From NCBI RefSeq assembly GCF_008831285.2, contig NC_045142.1, positions 17,549,354-17,613,353 on the forward strand: 64,000 nucleotides of DNA, given 5' to 3'. Positions 35,116 to 46,674 of the stretch are shown in pieces. Position 1 is the stretch's first letter; each line of letters opens with the position of its first letter. The position numbers and the translations under genes were made by a program. This stretch comes from Nymphaea colorata (lineage: Eukaryota; Streptophyta; Magnoliopsida; Nymphaeales; Nymphaeaceae). Under the pieces are notes generated by a model that searched no databases, was not told the origin of the DNA, and was given only the letters and a program-made list of their open reading frames with translations.

Positions 35116-35476
35116 ACAGAGACACAGTTTCTCAGAGACACAGTTTCTAGCAGGCTCTGTTTACAGTTTCTCAGAGACACAGAGAGAGGGAAAAAATAAG
35201 GATGCATGATACAGAAACCTCTCCCTCTCGGTCTCTCACAAAGACACAGTTGGAGCACGTGATTCAGAAACCAGAGAGTTTCAAAAACTAATTAAGATTA
35301 GCATTCTTCATGATTCAAGTCAATATGGCCTAGCATTCATTTATTTTCAGTAGCTACAGCTTAAACAACATAACCACCGCAGGACGCAGTAGGTTTACTT
35401 CAGTATCCACACTATCCTTGCTCGTCGGTAGCGGGTTTTAGTTATGGGCCGGCCACGATGATCCTAGCTACTTTGA

Positions 35477-35637
35477 ACGTGCTCTGTTTTAACATATTAA
35501 ATATATACTCTATGGTTTGTAAATTGATGGTTACATGACGATACATTAAATAACGTGCTCTGTTTTAACATATTAAATATATAATCTATGCTATGTAAAT
35601 TTCTTCTTGTGATGATTACATGACGATACATTAAATA
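35477..35637. repeat. 76-bp tandem duplication
   Basis: ACGTGCTCTGTTTTAACATA starts at 35477 and again at 35553, both followed by ATTAAATATATA and ending near CATGACGATACATTAAATAA. Confidence 0.85.
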
Positions 35638-37860
35638 ACATGATGCCCTTTTCTGAACTTCTCATACACACTATGCATTTCTTTTGACGGTGAGGGTGAC
35701 TAGGGGTGTGGATCTGGCTGTCAGGGATTTGAGATCCAGCGACCTTTACGTTATTGTTAAGATGGGCCAACAGGTATGCTTCTTCCTTCCTCCTCACTCT
35801 TTTATTTTGTTAATTTTGTGTTCATGGTGATAGGTTTGAGTACCCATTCAATTTCTTTGGTTTGAGGTTGTTTTGAGTTTCTTTCTTCTTGAACTATTGT
35901 GCCTTCTCTGCTTGACTTCGTGCTCAAACTCGTTGGTCATCCTAATTTTTCCTCAATTTTTATCATTTTGTGGCTTTTCTATGGTTCTTTATTTGTCTTC
36001 ATCTTGAAATTTTGTGTCATTTTCGTGATATTACCACTTCACACTTGGACTAGGCTGCTCTCTCTCTCTCCCTCTGTGTCATTCAGGACCATGGTTGAGA
36101 ATGTGATGCTCTGTTCTTGAGGACCGTGGTTGAGAATTCTGATGCCATGTTCTTCAAGACCATGATACATACATTTGTTGTTCCCCCTAGGTTCATGAGT
36201 CAATAAGTCGATAAAGCAGAGATGAAATGCGAAACAGTTTGTTCATTATAATGTTTTATGGTGATTTTCATTTTTTCTTTAGAAAACCATCCGCTTGCTT
36301 AGCAACAATTCCACTGTTTCAAGCATTTGAAATCCCATTTCTGATCATTTAATAAATTAAAACATATGAAGCTTTGTTCTCCTCTCAAGTGGGGGGAGCC
36401 GTAAAGCATCACACCCTCATTTTCTAAACTTCTCATATACACCAAACTCCCTCTACGCTATCAACTTCGCTACCAATAGACAAAATATCTAGGGAACTTT
36501 ATAAAGGAAGACTAGGTCTACCCAATTCTCAATCAACTAGAAAGTAGGCTAGGTTGGGTATTTGGACTAAGCAAAAGAATAGTTAGCTAGAAAATCACAA
36601 GCACAAAAGGCAAAAACCATTGGGGAACATGAAAATTGACTTGATCCGATAAAAAGTTGGTTGTATATGATACAACACACAAAAAGAAAATGAAAACGCA
36701 TGTTTCCTGCTCAATTTCTTGTACTCCTCCCATGTCTACTCAACGGGCTGAAAAACAAATTATGGCAAACAGATGTTTCACATGTTTTTGAAAGTATTGC
36801 AGCATAATGCCGCTACTCATAACTACCGCTTCTCTGTTTTTCTTTTTCTTTAAATCGGTCCCTTCAGTGTGAGATGATGCTTAATTAGGAGAAAATAATA
36901 GGAATTGGCGGCTGTTGGTGTATTCAGACTGCAGGTGGCTGGCTAGGAGAAAACAGTTGAGAAAACGAGAGTTCAAGAGTGAGTTACTCAGGGAGAGAAA
37001 CGGGAGAAGGCGAGAGGGAGACGTCACCAGTCATCGGCGCTGGTGCAGGTTGTCGGTGGCTGTTGAGTGAACATAGGGAGAGCAGGAGACGGGGCAACAC
37101 TACTAGTCGGACTGGCTCCACCCTTCGGATCTTGCTGACCTTATAACTGATTTACACCGAGTCGGTGGAGGTCATACATATCGTTCATGTGTATCTGAAA
37201 TGGAAACACCAACTCATCGTTCATATGCCCTGGGCTCGCACAAATTATAAGTGAATTATTTTTCTTTTATGCCTATATATTAAAAAAAATACCTCCAGCT
37301 AGACATCCAGTGTCGGAATCTATACAGTGGAAATTAATTCTACAAAATGGCACTTTTTTAAAAGTAAATGATTCTTTTATTTTATATAAATAAGTTCTTT
37401 CTTCTTTAATTTGTCACTTTATTTATAAAAAAATTGAATTGTGCTCTTTAAGTAGTATTTGATAAAAAAAAAACAACACTTTATTCTTGAAACACATGTT
37501 TTAGTAATACCATGATCTTACTTGAAGAAATATAACTCGACTAGGTCCACCAATATTCATATTGCATATATATATATTTTTAACAACAACATGAATTTTT
37601 AAAACATCAGTTTTAAAAGCGCAAGTGTTTTTTATTAAATACCCCTTTAAGTACTTGCATGCATTTGTATGCGATGTTTAAAGTACTCTTTTTGCAATTG
37701 TTTTTTATGAAACATTATGCATTAAATAATATTTTAAGAAATACAATGGTAAAATTGTAACCCTCCAAGTTTCACTGGATTGTGATCTACTGATGTCTCA
37801 AATGGTGGGTTGTACATGTGGGTTCAATGTATTTTCATTAAACATGCATTGTTTTTTACC

Positions 37861-38812
37861 ATGGAAGACCACCATAAGCCTTGGTTACAAAATGCATAGA
37901 ACGAGCTTAAATAGTTGAAGCTTCTATAATCTTGGTAATGATAAACATGGGAAACTAAATCTGACTTTTGTGAAAAGATTTTATTTTTTCTTTATCATTA
38001 ATTTTGATTAACCATACTGTGATTCTTTCTTTAAATTTCTGTAGAACGGTTGCCTTTCAACCTTATCGTTAACATCATCCCTCAAACTAGACGATAGATC
38101 GAAAAGTCCGAGTTTGTTGCTTTGTAAAAGGTGATCATGCCATCTCTTTGGCAGTGATTTGGTGAACCCAAATTTGCTTCATAAGGTTTTTTGTGAATCT
38201 AGATCGTGCTTTGGCAGCGATTTAGAAAACCCAAGTTTGATTCCTTAAGATTTTCTTCACAAGATCAAGTCTTCGCTTTGATGGAGAAGGCAGCGATGTA
38301 TTTCGTCATTTGCAGGCCACCTATGGGCTTCATTCTTCTTCGTCAAGCATCCTACTGTGACACCAAGTTAAAAAATAAAGAAGAAGCAAAACAAATAAAA
38401 ACCAACAATGAAAAGATTATTTTAATTAAATTTGCATGGTTTTTCACTATAGAATGCTACCATGAGCTTTAGTCACACAACAAATAGAACGAGTTTAAAT
38501 AGTTGAAGTTTCTATAATCTTGGCAACGATAAACATGGAAAACTAAATCTGATTTTGTGAAAAGATTTTCTTTTTCCTTTATCATTAATTTTGATTGATC
38601 TTGCTGAGATTCTTTCCTTGAATTTCTCTAGAACGTTTGCCTTTCAACCTTAACATTAACACTATAATCTTGACAATGATAAACATAGGAAATTAAATCT
38701 GATTTTTGTGGAAAGTTTTTCTTTTTCCTTTATCATTAATTTTAGTTGATCTTGTTGGGATTTTTTCCTTGAATCTCTCTAACACGGTTGCCTTTCAACC
38801 ATATCGTTAACA
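37861..38812 (+). repeat. three copies of a 150-210-bp repeat
   Basis: Copies at 37861-38073, 38448-38660 and 38662-38812 share TATAATCTTGG, AATGATAAACAT, CTTTATCATTAATTTT and GTTGCCTTTCAACC. The second and third are directly adjacent; the first and second share an extra leading part ending AAATAGTTGAAG. About 85-90% alike by eye. Confidence 0.85.
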
Positions 38813-38877
38813 GAATGAGGCAACAGTAGCGGAGGAGCAAGCACGACAACATATAAGGAACTTGCTAAACTTCGAAC

Positions 38878-39030
38878 AGTACCCGGCCCGGCCCGCCAAA
38901 CGGGCTGGACTGGGCCTGTTTTTTGGTGGCCCAGCCCGATAATATTATTGGGCTGGGGCCGGGCTTCAGGTCCAACGGGCCGACCCGGGCCGGGTCTTAG
39001 CGGGCCAGCCCGGCCCGATGCCCACCCCTA
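38878..39030 (-). repeat. GGCCCG-rich repeat end, possibly a hAT terminus
   Basis: Dense GGCCCG/CGGGCC words end in GCCCACCCCTA at 39030. Read on minus this is TAGGGGTGGGC followed by CGGGCCGGGC, a layout seen at the ends of some plant hAT elements. The opposite terminus and a target duplication were not found, so the element is partial or misassigned. Confidence 0.4.
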
Positions 39031-42000
39031 CTTGAAAAAAACCAGGGTAAACTTACCCTGAAAAAAAAGTCGGACCTCGGAGGGTCCTAATGTTTTACTG
39101 TCTTCGATGCATCGTTCTTCTTCAGCCACGTCCACCGTTTCTCTTCAGTGCGGTCGTCGAGGGATTGGGACGGGAGTTACGCCTCGCCATCTCGGGTGGC
39201 CATTTGCCGTCAAAAAGCTTAGACGACACCTCTGATGAGTGGCGATCCTAATGAGTCTAAGTCTATCCCCGGAGGTGCATCTGCCGGCCGAAATCTGAAG
39301 ATTTTCAGCCACCTTTGCTGCTGCTGCCTGTTTTGAAGAGCTTAGCGGAGCCGCAATTGATTTCGGCTCCTCCTGATACCTGAATATCGGGCCCGTCGGG
39401 TAACTCGTCTCCTTCTAATGAGTGGTTCTCTTCGTTTGGTGATTTTGTGGCCCGACTGTGCCTCTTCTTAGGTTTGGCAGCTTGCTAAATTTTACTTCAT
39501 CTTCATTAATTTTGGTTACGGCTCTGAACACCCAACTTATTGATCTTTTGTATTTTTTTACAGTTTGCTCAGTAAATTTATCTTTTTAAGAAACTGTTAG
39601 GGCATCTGAATGGTTTTTGGTGGAATTAAATATGGATTATGACAGGAAGGCATGCTTACGATGTTAGGAACTGAATTTTCCATTTTTTCCTTCTACACGT
39701 ATACTGTATAGGCTCCGTCCATTTTCTTTATAGATGTGTCATAACTAGTTCCAACTTAACCTTCTCTTCTCTCAGTCTTCTCATTTCTCTTTTTCTCACC
39801 TTTCACATCCAATTGTTATCCCTTTTTCACCAAATTTCTTCTTACAGTAACACTTCAGCGTGCCAATTTTCAATTTTCATTTTTTAATATATTTAACGCA
39901 TTTAGTTTGTCATGAAGTTGTTCCATCTGAAATGGTAACCTTCCACAATTTTTTTAAACCAGCACACAATGGTAACTTTTTTAGTCTTTGTTTTATTTTT
40001 TCCACCAAACACAGTTAATTTTTACCTTTAAAAAAAACTTCCTTGCCATCAAACATGACTTCAGATTGGAAGAAGACAAATTTTTCCTTCTTTATTTTTT
40101 CCAAAAGCTTTTTTTCATGGTAAATTTACCATGCAAAAATATACCTTGCCAACAAATGGAACATAAAGGTAAAGGAAAAATAAAATAAATGAACAACTAA
40201 GAACCGGAGCATAAAAAAAGTAGATTTACATCATATAAAAATAAAAGAATAAGTCTAGCACTAAGAAAACGTGAAAAGAAGAATAAAATAAAATAAAAAA
40301 CCATGCTACCTTTAGTGTTTTTCTGTTTTTTCAAAAAAATAATGTTCTTATAAATTTTAAATGGCTAATTTATTGATGGTATTCCTTTTATAAAAAAAGA
40401 TTTTTTTGTAACTACGCTTGACATTATGGGCAGGGGCAAAGGGAAGGGGAGGGCCTTAGCCCCACCCAAGCAGTGGAGCCAAGGTAGGGTCCACACCTCA
40501 AATTTTAAAAATTTATATGTAAATGTAAAAAGTTTTTGTTTAACTTATATAAAAAAATAAAAAAAAACTATTTTGGACATTATTAAAATTTTGAAACTAT
40601 AGTTTGGCCCCTGTAATAAAAAAATATTGGCTTCGTCCTTACCCGTGGATATTTTGACCTACATACTTTATCCATATGGTGACATTTTTTAATTTTTCAA
40701 GTTTAGATTAGCACTTTAATCTCGTCGCTTTTCAAAATAAAAAGTAAAAACCAATAAAATCAGCTCAAACTTTTGGTCTTAAGAACAATGAGTTTCGTTC
40801 TCTTAACCACACACTCTTTCCTTCCTTTAAAAGTCGTTTGATGGCCACAAGACATGCAGCCCTGTCATGTTTAGTTGTTTTTTTCATCATCAAATGTTGG
40901 ATACAAGACTAGTTGGACAGAACGGACGACTGAACGAAGGTATAAATAGTTTTTTTGTTCCATTGTGTCCTGAGCTAACCCCTCAGAACAGACACGACAA
41001 GAACCGCCCCCGATGACCCCGAGCCCTCGACGCCATCTCCTTCTCCTCCACCTCCGCGCCCATCTCCCCTGCCTTTCTTCTCCTCTGCCCCCGACCTGGC
41101 TTTCTCCTCCATCTCCGCCCTCGTCTACGCCCCCGAGCTGCCCTAGCCCCGTTGCTCCTTTGCTTCTTCCTCTGCTGAACGAAGTCAATAAGGGAGTGAT
41201 CTGCCCCCATTGGTCTTTGTCGTTCATCGATCTCTTCAGTTGGAAGAAGGAAGAAGGAGATAAAGACGTGGAGCATTATGTTTTCGAGTTATTGAAGATT
41301 TCAGCGATGACAGTGAAGTGAGTAATCCTCTCTTCTTGATTTTTTCTTTCCAAATCATCTGAAAGTCTAAAAGCTACTGCCTCATTTCAAGTCTCCCTTT
41401 TGATAATTGCATTTTTCTCGTTGGTATGGCCTCTGGATTTGCGTTGTTGTTGTCAAAAGGGGAAAAAAACAGGTGAAAACATGCACAGTACAGCCATATC
41501 GTGATGAATAGTCATTGTCATCTCTTAGACTTTGACGGGAGCCAACTACCAGAGCAGGAACATTTGTTTGCCTGTTTTAAGCTATTTCCTCCTTTCCAAA
41601 TTCTGCTTTTGCTGTTTGTAAAACTTTACAGCAAGATGCCGGCAGAGCTTAAGCAAGGCAATAGGATTGAATTTTTTTATGATGAACTGCTTTTTGGGCT
41701 TGTCATTCCTCAGGTTTCATCATTTAATGAAATGGTTTCTGCTCTTAATTCCTGAATCAACTGTGTGTAGTCTCTTTATGATAGGCAGGGATGGTGGATC
41801 CTCTACTTTTAGTGTATTTGATCTCAAGAAAATTTATCTTTGTTATTCTTAATAGTGATTGGCCCAAATTGTTACTTTGATTTTGCTTCTCTGATGGGTT
41901 GTTACTCGGGGCTTCTTCAACAGGCTTGGTATTTTCAGGTTCTGATAAGCCAATGTGAACAGGGCAGTGAATACAAGATGAGAGACCAAATGAGGACAGA

Positions 42001-43400
42001 AAAGTGCAGCGTATTTGAGTTTTTAGGAGATGTCTTCTGTTTATTGACTGTTATACGTGTTTTTTTGCTGTTTTCTTTAATATGGTGGCATTAAACCATA
42101 TTTGCTTCTGTTGAAAGTTCTGACGAAATTGTTATATATCACTATATTTTTTCTTACACGTAAAACAAAAATCTCAAACCTTGTCAGAGTCAATTGACCC
42201 TGTGCTTTATGCTGTTGGACAGAGAACAACTGGAGAAATCTAGTGAAATATAAACATTCAACTGGCTCAGGGATGAACTTATTTAGCAGTGCTGCTGATG
42301 CTAATTTGTTTACTTAAACTATTGTAATCTCTTAACCTATGTATGATTCATTAAATGGTAAACTAATTATCTGGATTCTGGACTAGACTGAAGCTAAGTG
42401 TTAGTGTTATATCCCCACTGTTTCTTGTTTCAAAATAGCAGCCACTACAGTTCTTGCTGCTTCTCTTGTCTTCCCTGCGTTCTACCCCATGCCATCCAGT
42501 CCAATGACATGGCATGGTTCGAAATATCACCTTAAGCCACTGCACCATTTGGGCTTCAATTTTTCCTGCAAATTCTTTGATACAGTAGACACTGTTTCTA
42601 GTAAACAACACCATAGATGCATTTGGGCATCTCATTCCCGTTATGAAGAACTTCATGTTTCATTCTTCAACCTCTTGATGGCAATTCCTTGAAACTCGTG
42701 TCTTGCCAAACTTAGTAGGCCGGTAGGCCGGCCAAGATTCCTAAAGTATTGGCCCTTGATAGTCATTCAAATCTTAAAATTGGTTTCGTATCGAGAGGGA
42801 CATTTCTGTTTCCCTCTAATTCTTAAATTTTCTGAGCTATATGTACATATGATTTGTAGTTTATGACCATCATGATAATATAGATGCAAGCTATACAAAT
42901 GAAAAATGCTCCCTAGGCAGTTCTAGGGCCTAAGAATTTTTTGTTTTCCCTTTTTTTTCTCCATCTAACTTTGCCTTTTTCGCTCTTCTTCTTTTGTTTT
43001 TTTCCTTAGTTTTCTTTTTTTTTTCTTTTCATTCTTCATCTTCTTCCTTGTTATATTTTTCCCTTTCATATACTGTTGTCTCCCTGCCTTGGCTTGCCTG
43101 GTGGGCCACTGCCGAGTCCCACCTAGTACTTTTGACTATTAAAGTAATGAAGTACAAAGGACTTGTGATAGTAGACAAACTATTGGATGAAAATGATGAT
43201 TATTTGCTACGGATGTTTACATAAGAAACATCTACTCTTAAAGATGAAATGGATACAGTTCGGTTGATGGCAAAAATCACAAGTGAATTTAGGTTAAGCA
43301 ATGAAGGCTGAAGAGAAATAAATAAGTTAAATCATATTGTTGATTGTATCTGCTGTCCAAGTGTCCCAAATTTTTCAGCATATCATGACTGTGGATAAGC

Positions 43401-43508
43401 ATGCTAAGAAAAATGTTTGTCTGTTGTTATAGCTGAAGCATGATGCGGATTATTATGCTAAGAAAAATGTTTGTCTGTTGTTATAGCTGAAGCATGATGC
43501 AGATTATT
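43401..43508. repeat. 54-bp tandem duplication
   Basis: ATGCTAAGAAAAATGTTTG begins at 43401 and 43455; the two units are almost identical. Confidence 0.92.
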
Positions 43509-43820
43509 ATGTAGCCTGTGGGTGTGGTTGCATGCTCAGAACCGTCCGGGAGAGCTTGTAATAAAATTTCACCTCTATTACTTGGCTTTTGATGCGGACC
43601 ACGAAATTGTGCACTTTGGCCATCATAATATATAGTTGGTGTGTACCACAGACAAGCCTTCTTCCTCCAAAAGTGACCATATTTTTTGTTCATCATTTAT
43701 AGAAAGAGTATTTTATCTTCTAACTAAGCTGTTAATTATAATTTGTGTGATGAGCAAAAGGCAATTTGATCTAGCTAGCAATCAAAGGTGACAAGACTTG
43801 CGATGGGGTGATTTAGCTGG

Positions 43821-43924
43821 AGTTCTCTGTTGGATTGTTGGTTCTAACTTTTCGTTTGTTTAATTTTACAAGAGTTCTCTGTTGGATTGTTGGTTCTGAC
43901 TCTTGGTGTGTTTAATTTTTCGTA
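43821..43924. repeat. 52-bp tandem duplication
   Basis: AGTTCTCTGTTGGATTGTTG begins at 43821 and again at 43873, with a diverged second half ending in TTTAATTTT. Confidence 0.88.
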
Positions 43925-44519
43925 AGGTTCTTTGTTAAACACCAGCTCTCTTTACATCTTGCTCGTATTAGTGATTCTCTGATGTTCCTAGTAAGTGGGC
44001 GACTGAGATTGATTTTCTTTTCTTTGTCTTGCAGAGTCGAGAGGTGTTGGAGTTTTCTCCAGTTGCTCGATGGAGGCAGGTGATTGAACAGAAAAAAAAA
44101 AAAGAATTGGTGGGTGCATTATACATGTACAAGTATGAGGTCTCCACGATGAAACAGAAGTGCCAGATGCAAAAGACATTGTAATTTTAAGAGATATTTT
44201 GGCTTTTTTTCTTGAAATTGCACAAGCATTATGTGAAGGCTAAGAATCCATGAGCGGTTTTTGTTTAGAGTTTTGTAAATGTATGTGAGTTTCTTGTTTG
44301 AAAATATGTTATTGGGAGGTTTTTTGTGAGCATGTATTAAAATTTGAGTGCCCTTGTCCATTTTCTGAAGTTGGAAGTAACTCACGTTTGAGCTAGAGTT
44401 ATGTCCACCATATGATATAACATGTTCGAAAAATAAGATATCATGTAGAGGACAAAACAAATATAATAGCCAAAACTTATTAGAAAAGATACAAACACCA
44501 GATAAAACAGATAGTTCAA

Positions 44520-44806
44520 GCATAACATAAACAAACACTAGACAAGACAGACAGAATTAACTATAGAAGACACAAACATTGAACAGAATAGATGGATCGG
44601 ACAGGACAGAAGCAAACATCAGACAGGATGAACAGAACAGACACACACGAAACAAACGCCGGACAAGAAGAATGCAATGTTCTATTTTTAAAATCATCAA
44701 ACACTGAACAAGACACATCATTGTCCATGAGAACATGACAGTAGTGTAATGGACAGGACGTCCTGTCCGTCCTATCCCAATGGACAGCAATCAAACGACC
44801 TCTTAT
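44520..44806 (-). repeat. GTCC-rich dispersed repeat, copy 2
   Basis: Reverse-complement relative of 32842-33065. It shares CAATCAAACGACCTCTTAT (rc of AGAGGTCGTTTGATTG) and a palindromic GGACAGGACGTCCTGTCC core near 44752, followed outward by degenerate GACA words. Confidence 0.75.
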
Positions 44807-45402
44807 TGTATAGTTACATGTAATATATTTACCCCGAAAGACATAGCATAGTTAGTTGAAAGTGTGAGGCCCATTTTACTACATCATCAATTTGATTTTT
44901 ATGAGCGCAATTAGAGTTGAGGCACAATGCCAAGTTGACTACATATTAGGAATAGACAACAAAAAAAAGTGGACTTTGTTTTTCATTTGGAGAAGTGAGA
45001 TGAAAACTATAAACCCACCCATAATGTAATATATTTACTTTAATTTAAAAAAAAAACTTAAAAATTAAAATAGAATGGAAGAAAAGGTAAAGGCTAGCTT
45101 TGCCTCTCAACTGGGCAGTAGAATGAAATACTGGTTTGAACCATAGATTGTCATATTCTTAATAAAGTAGTGACTTCATTTGGTTAAAAGAAAAGTGCAA
45201 AACCAATTTAAGAATTTTGAAACTGAATACATACATGAACTGAATGCTTCATCAAACTTCATTAGAGATCAAAGTCAACATTTCATAAAGTAGTCATAAA
45301 ATGCATCTGCTTGATTTCTTTTTTTTTTTTTCAGAACTTGAAGGTTTTAGTGGTGGGGGTGACACAGATTTGGTGCGGGCACTGCATATATTTACAGTGT
45401 TG

Positions 45403-45598
45403 TAGCAATGTATTGAGACATTGTTATGCAATTTTTGATTCAAAAAATAAAAGCCTACACATAAAGTAGGAATTAAGAATTTTTCATTGCGAGAGCTGTA
45501 TAGCAATGTATTGAGACATTGTTATGCAATTTTTTACTCAAAAAATAAAAGCCTACATGTAAAACAAGAGTTAGGAATTTTTCCTTGCAAGAGCTGTG
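45403..45598. repeat. 98-bp tandem duplication
   Basis: TAGCAATGTATTGAGACATT starts at 45403 and 45501. Both copies continue through AAAAAATAAAAGCCTACA and end in GAGAGCTGT or AAGAGCTGT. (AT)n and (GA)n tracts follow at about 45684-45703 and 45801-45844. Confidence 0.9.
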
Positions 45599-46306
45599 TT
45601 ATAATTTCAAAATCTTAACAAGAACTGAAATACAAATTTTTCAAATTTTCTATATAAATTAGACTAAAAATTTTATAAAATTTATATATATATATATATA
45701 TTATTTTTTAAAAAATATGAAAGGGGGAACCAAGGCCCCTGCTGGCCCCCTCCCCCTGCGGCTCTGCCCATGGTGCCGGGTGCTTAAATTGATTTGGCGA
45801 TATATATATATATATATATATATAAAGAGAGAGAGAGAGAGAGAAACCCAACTAGATGAATTTCAAGAATAACAACTCTCAATTTAAATTAACATTTCTC
45901 AATACGATAAGGTAGCACCATTTTAAACGTACACCCTGCCCAACTTAGTTGGACTACCTATCACACTTGAAGAGGAGAGAGAGGAAAATTTTAAGTTGTG
46001 CGACTTAGTTAAGGATGGCCTGCATTTTTTGACAGGGAAGAATTTTTCCAGGTAAAAAGCCATGGTAAATGTATGGTTGGTTAAAAATTCATTTTCCCTA
46101 ATCCAGGCCCCTGTAATTTTTTTTTTCGATGTAAAAATGACCTAAAAATACACAAGAAGAAGAAAGAAAGAAAGAACCAATGATTCAACCAAATTTTGGG
46201 AAAAGCTTACCTTGCCATTGATTTCACACCAAGCGAAGCCTTCTGACAGCAAAAAGAAGCCAAGCTTCCGGCAAATGAAACTCAGCTATCCAAAGAAATC
46301 GTTAAC

Positions 46307-46674
46307 TGTTGGGATTTTCCCATCTGGATAGTCCTGCGTCGATATGGGTCCATATCTGTTTCGGACCCTAAGTATAAATACTCGTGTCTTGTGATGGTGT
46401 GAGACACATTCAGTTTTTACCGTCTGGGTAATCGGTCCCCTTAGCCATACGTGAATTGCCTGTCCCCATCACTGGGCTGCTATGGCTGAGGAGAGAAACC
46501 CAAACGACTCTACGGGGACTGTAGCCGTTCTTCCCACAGCCGCCGACATTCAGTCGGTAGTCGCCTCTACAGGTTCTTCTTCCGCCTTATATGAAACACA
46601 TGAATCATGAATGTCTCTTTCGATTTCTGCATTTTCGTTTGTGCGCTATATAGATTCCTCGCAAAGTTCCAACA
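46307..46674 (+). repeat. copia-3 5' LTR
   Basis: 368 bp. AGTATAAATACTCG (about 46371) is a good TATA-box candidate for the element promoter, and the same sequence is kept in the 3' LTR. Confidence 0.93.

Larger units (their letters stand above)
35116..46301. other. long gene-poor intergenic region
   Basis: Roughly 11 kb without a recognised gene. It holds the repeats listed separately at 35477, 37861, 38878, 43401, 43821, 44520 and 45403. Two AT-rich blocks with GGCCCC flanks (40430-40650 and about 45640-45790) look like copies of one dispersed repeat. A GC-rich, proline-coding stretch at 41013-41230 is followed by a possible donor (GAAGTGAGT, about 41319). A possible exon at 41633-41713 (after TTTACAG; KMPAELKQGNRIEFFYDELL) is also present, but no product can be named. 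Confidence 0.4.

Noticed and set aside
32194-35209. The same 48-codon frame (MTNFLSFF ...) on minus at 32598 and plus at 34973, looking like a conserved protein.
   Set aside because: Both lie in the arms of one inverted repeat, so they are copies of the same DNA. No splice or domain support and no family match.
41013-41321. Proline-rich 102-codon frame and overlapping glycine/arginine-rich frames on minus.
   Set aside because: Composition follows the GC- and CT-rich DNA; both strands are open at once and no domain is seen. It may be a leader exon at most.
43120-43330. Possible exon (MKYKGLVIVDKLLDENDDY) followed by further weakly coding sequence with a stop.
   Set aside because: No splice-consistent extension and no family recognised; adjacent to tandem duplications and T-rich DNA.
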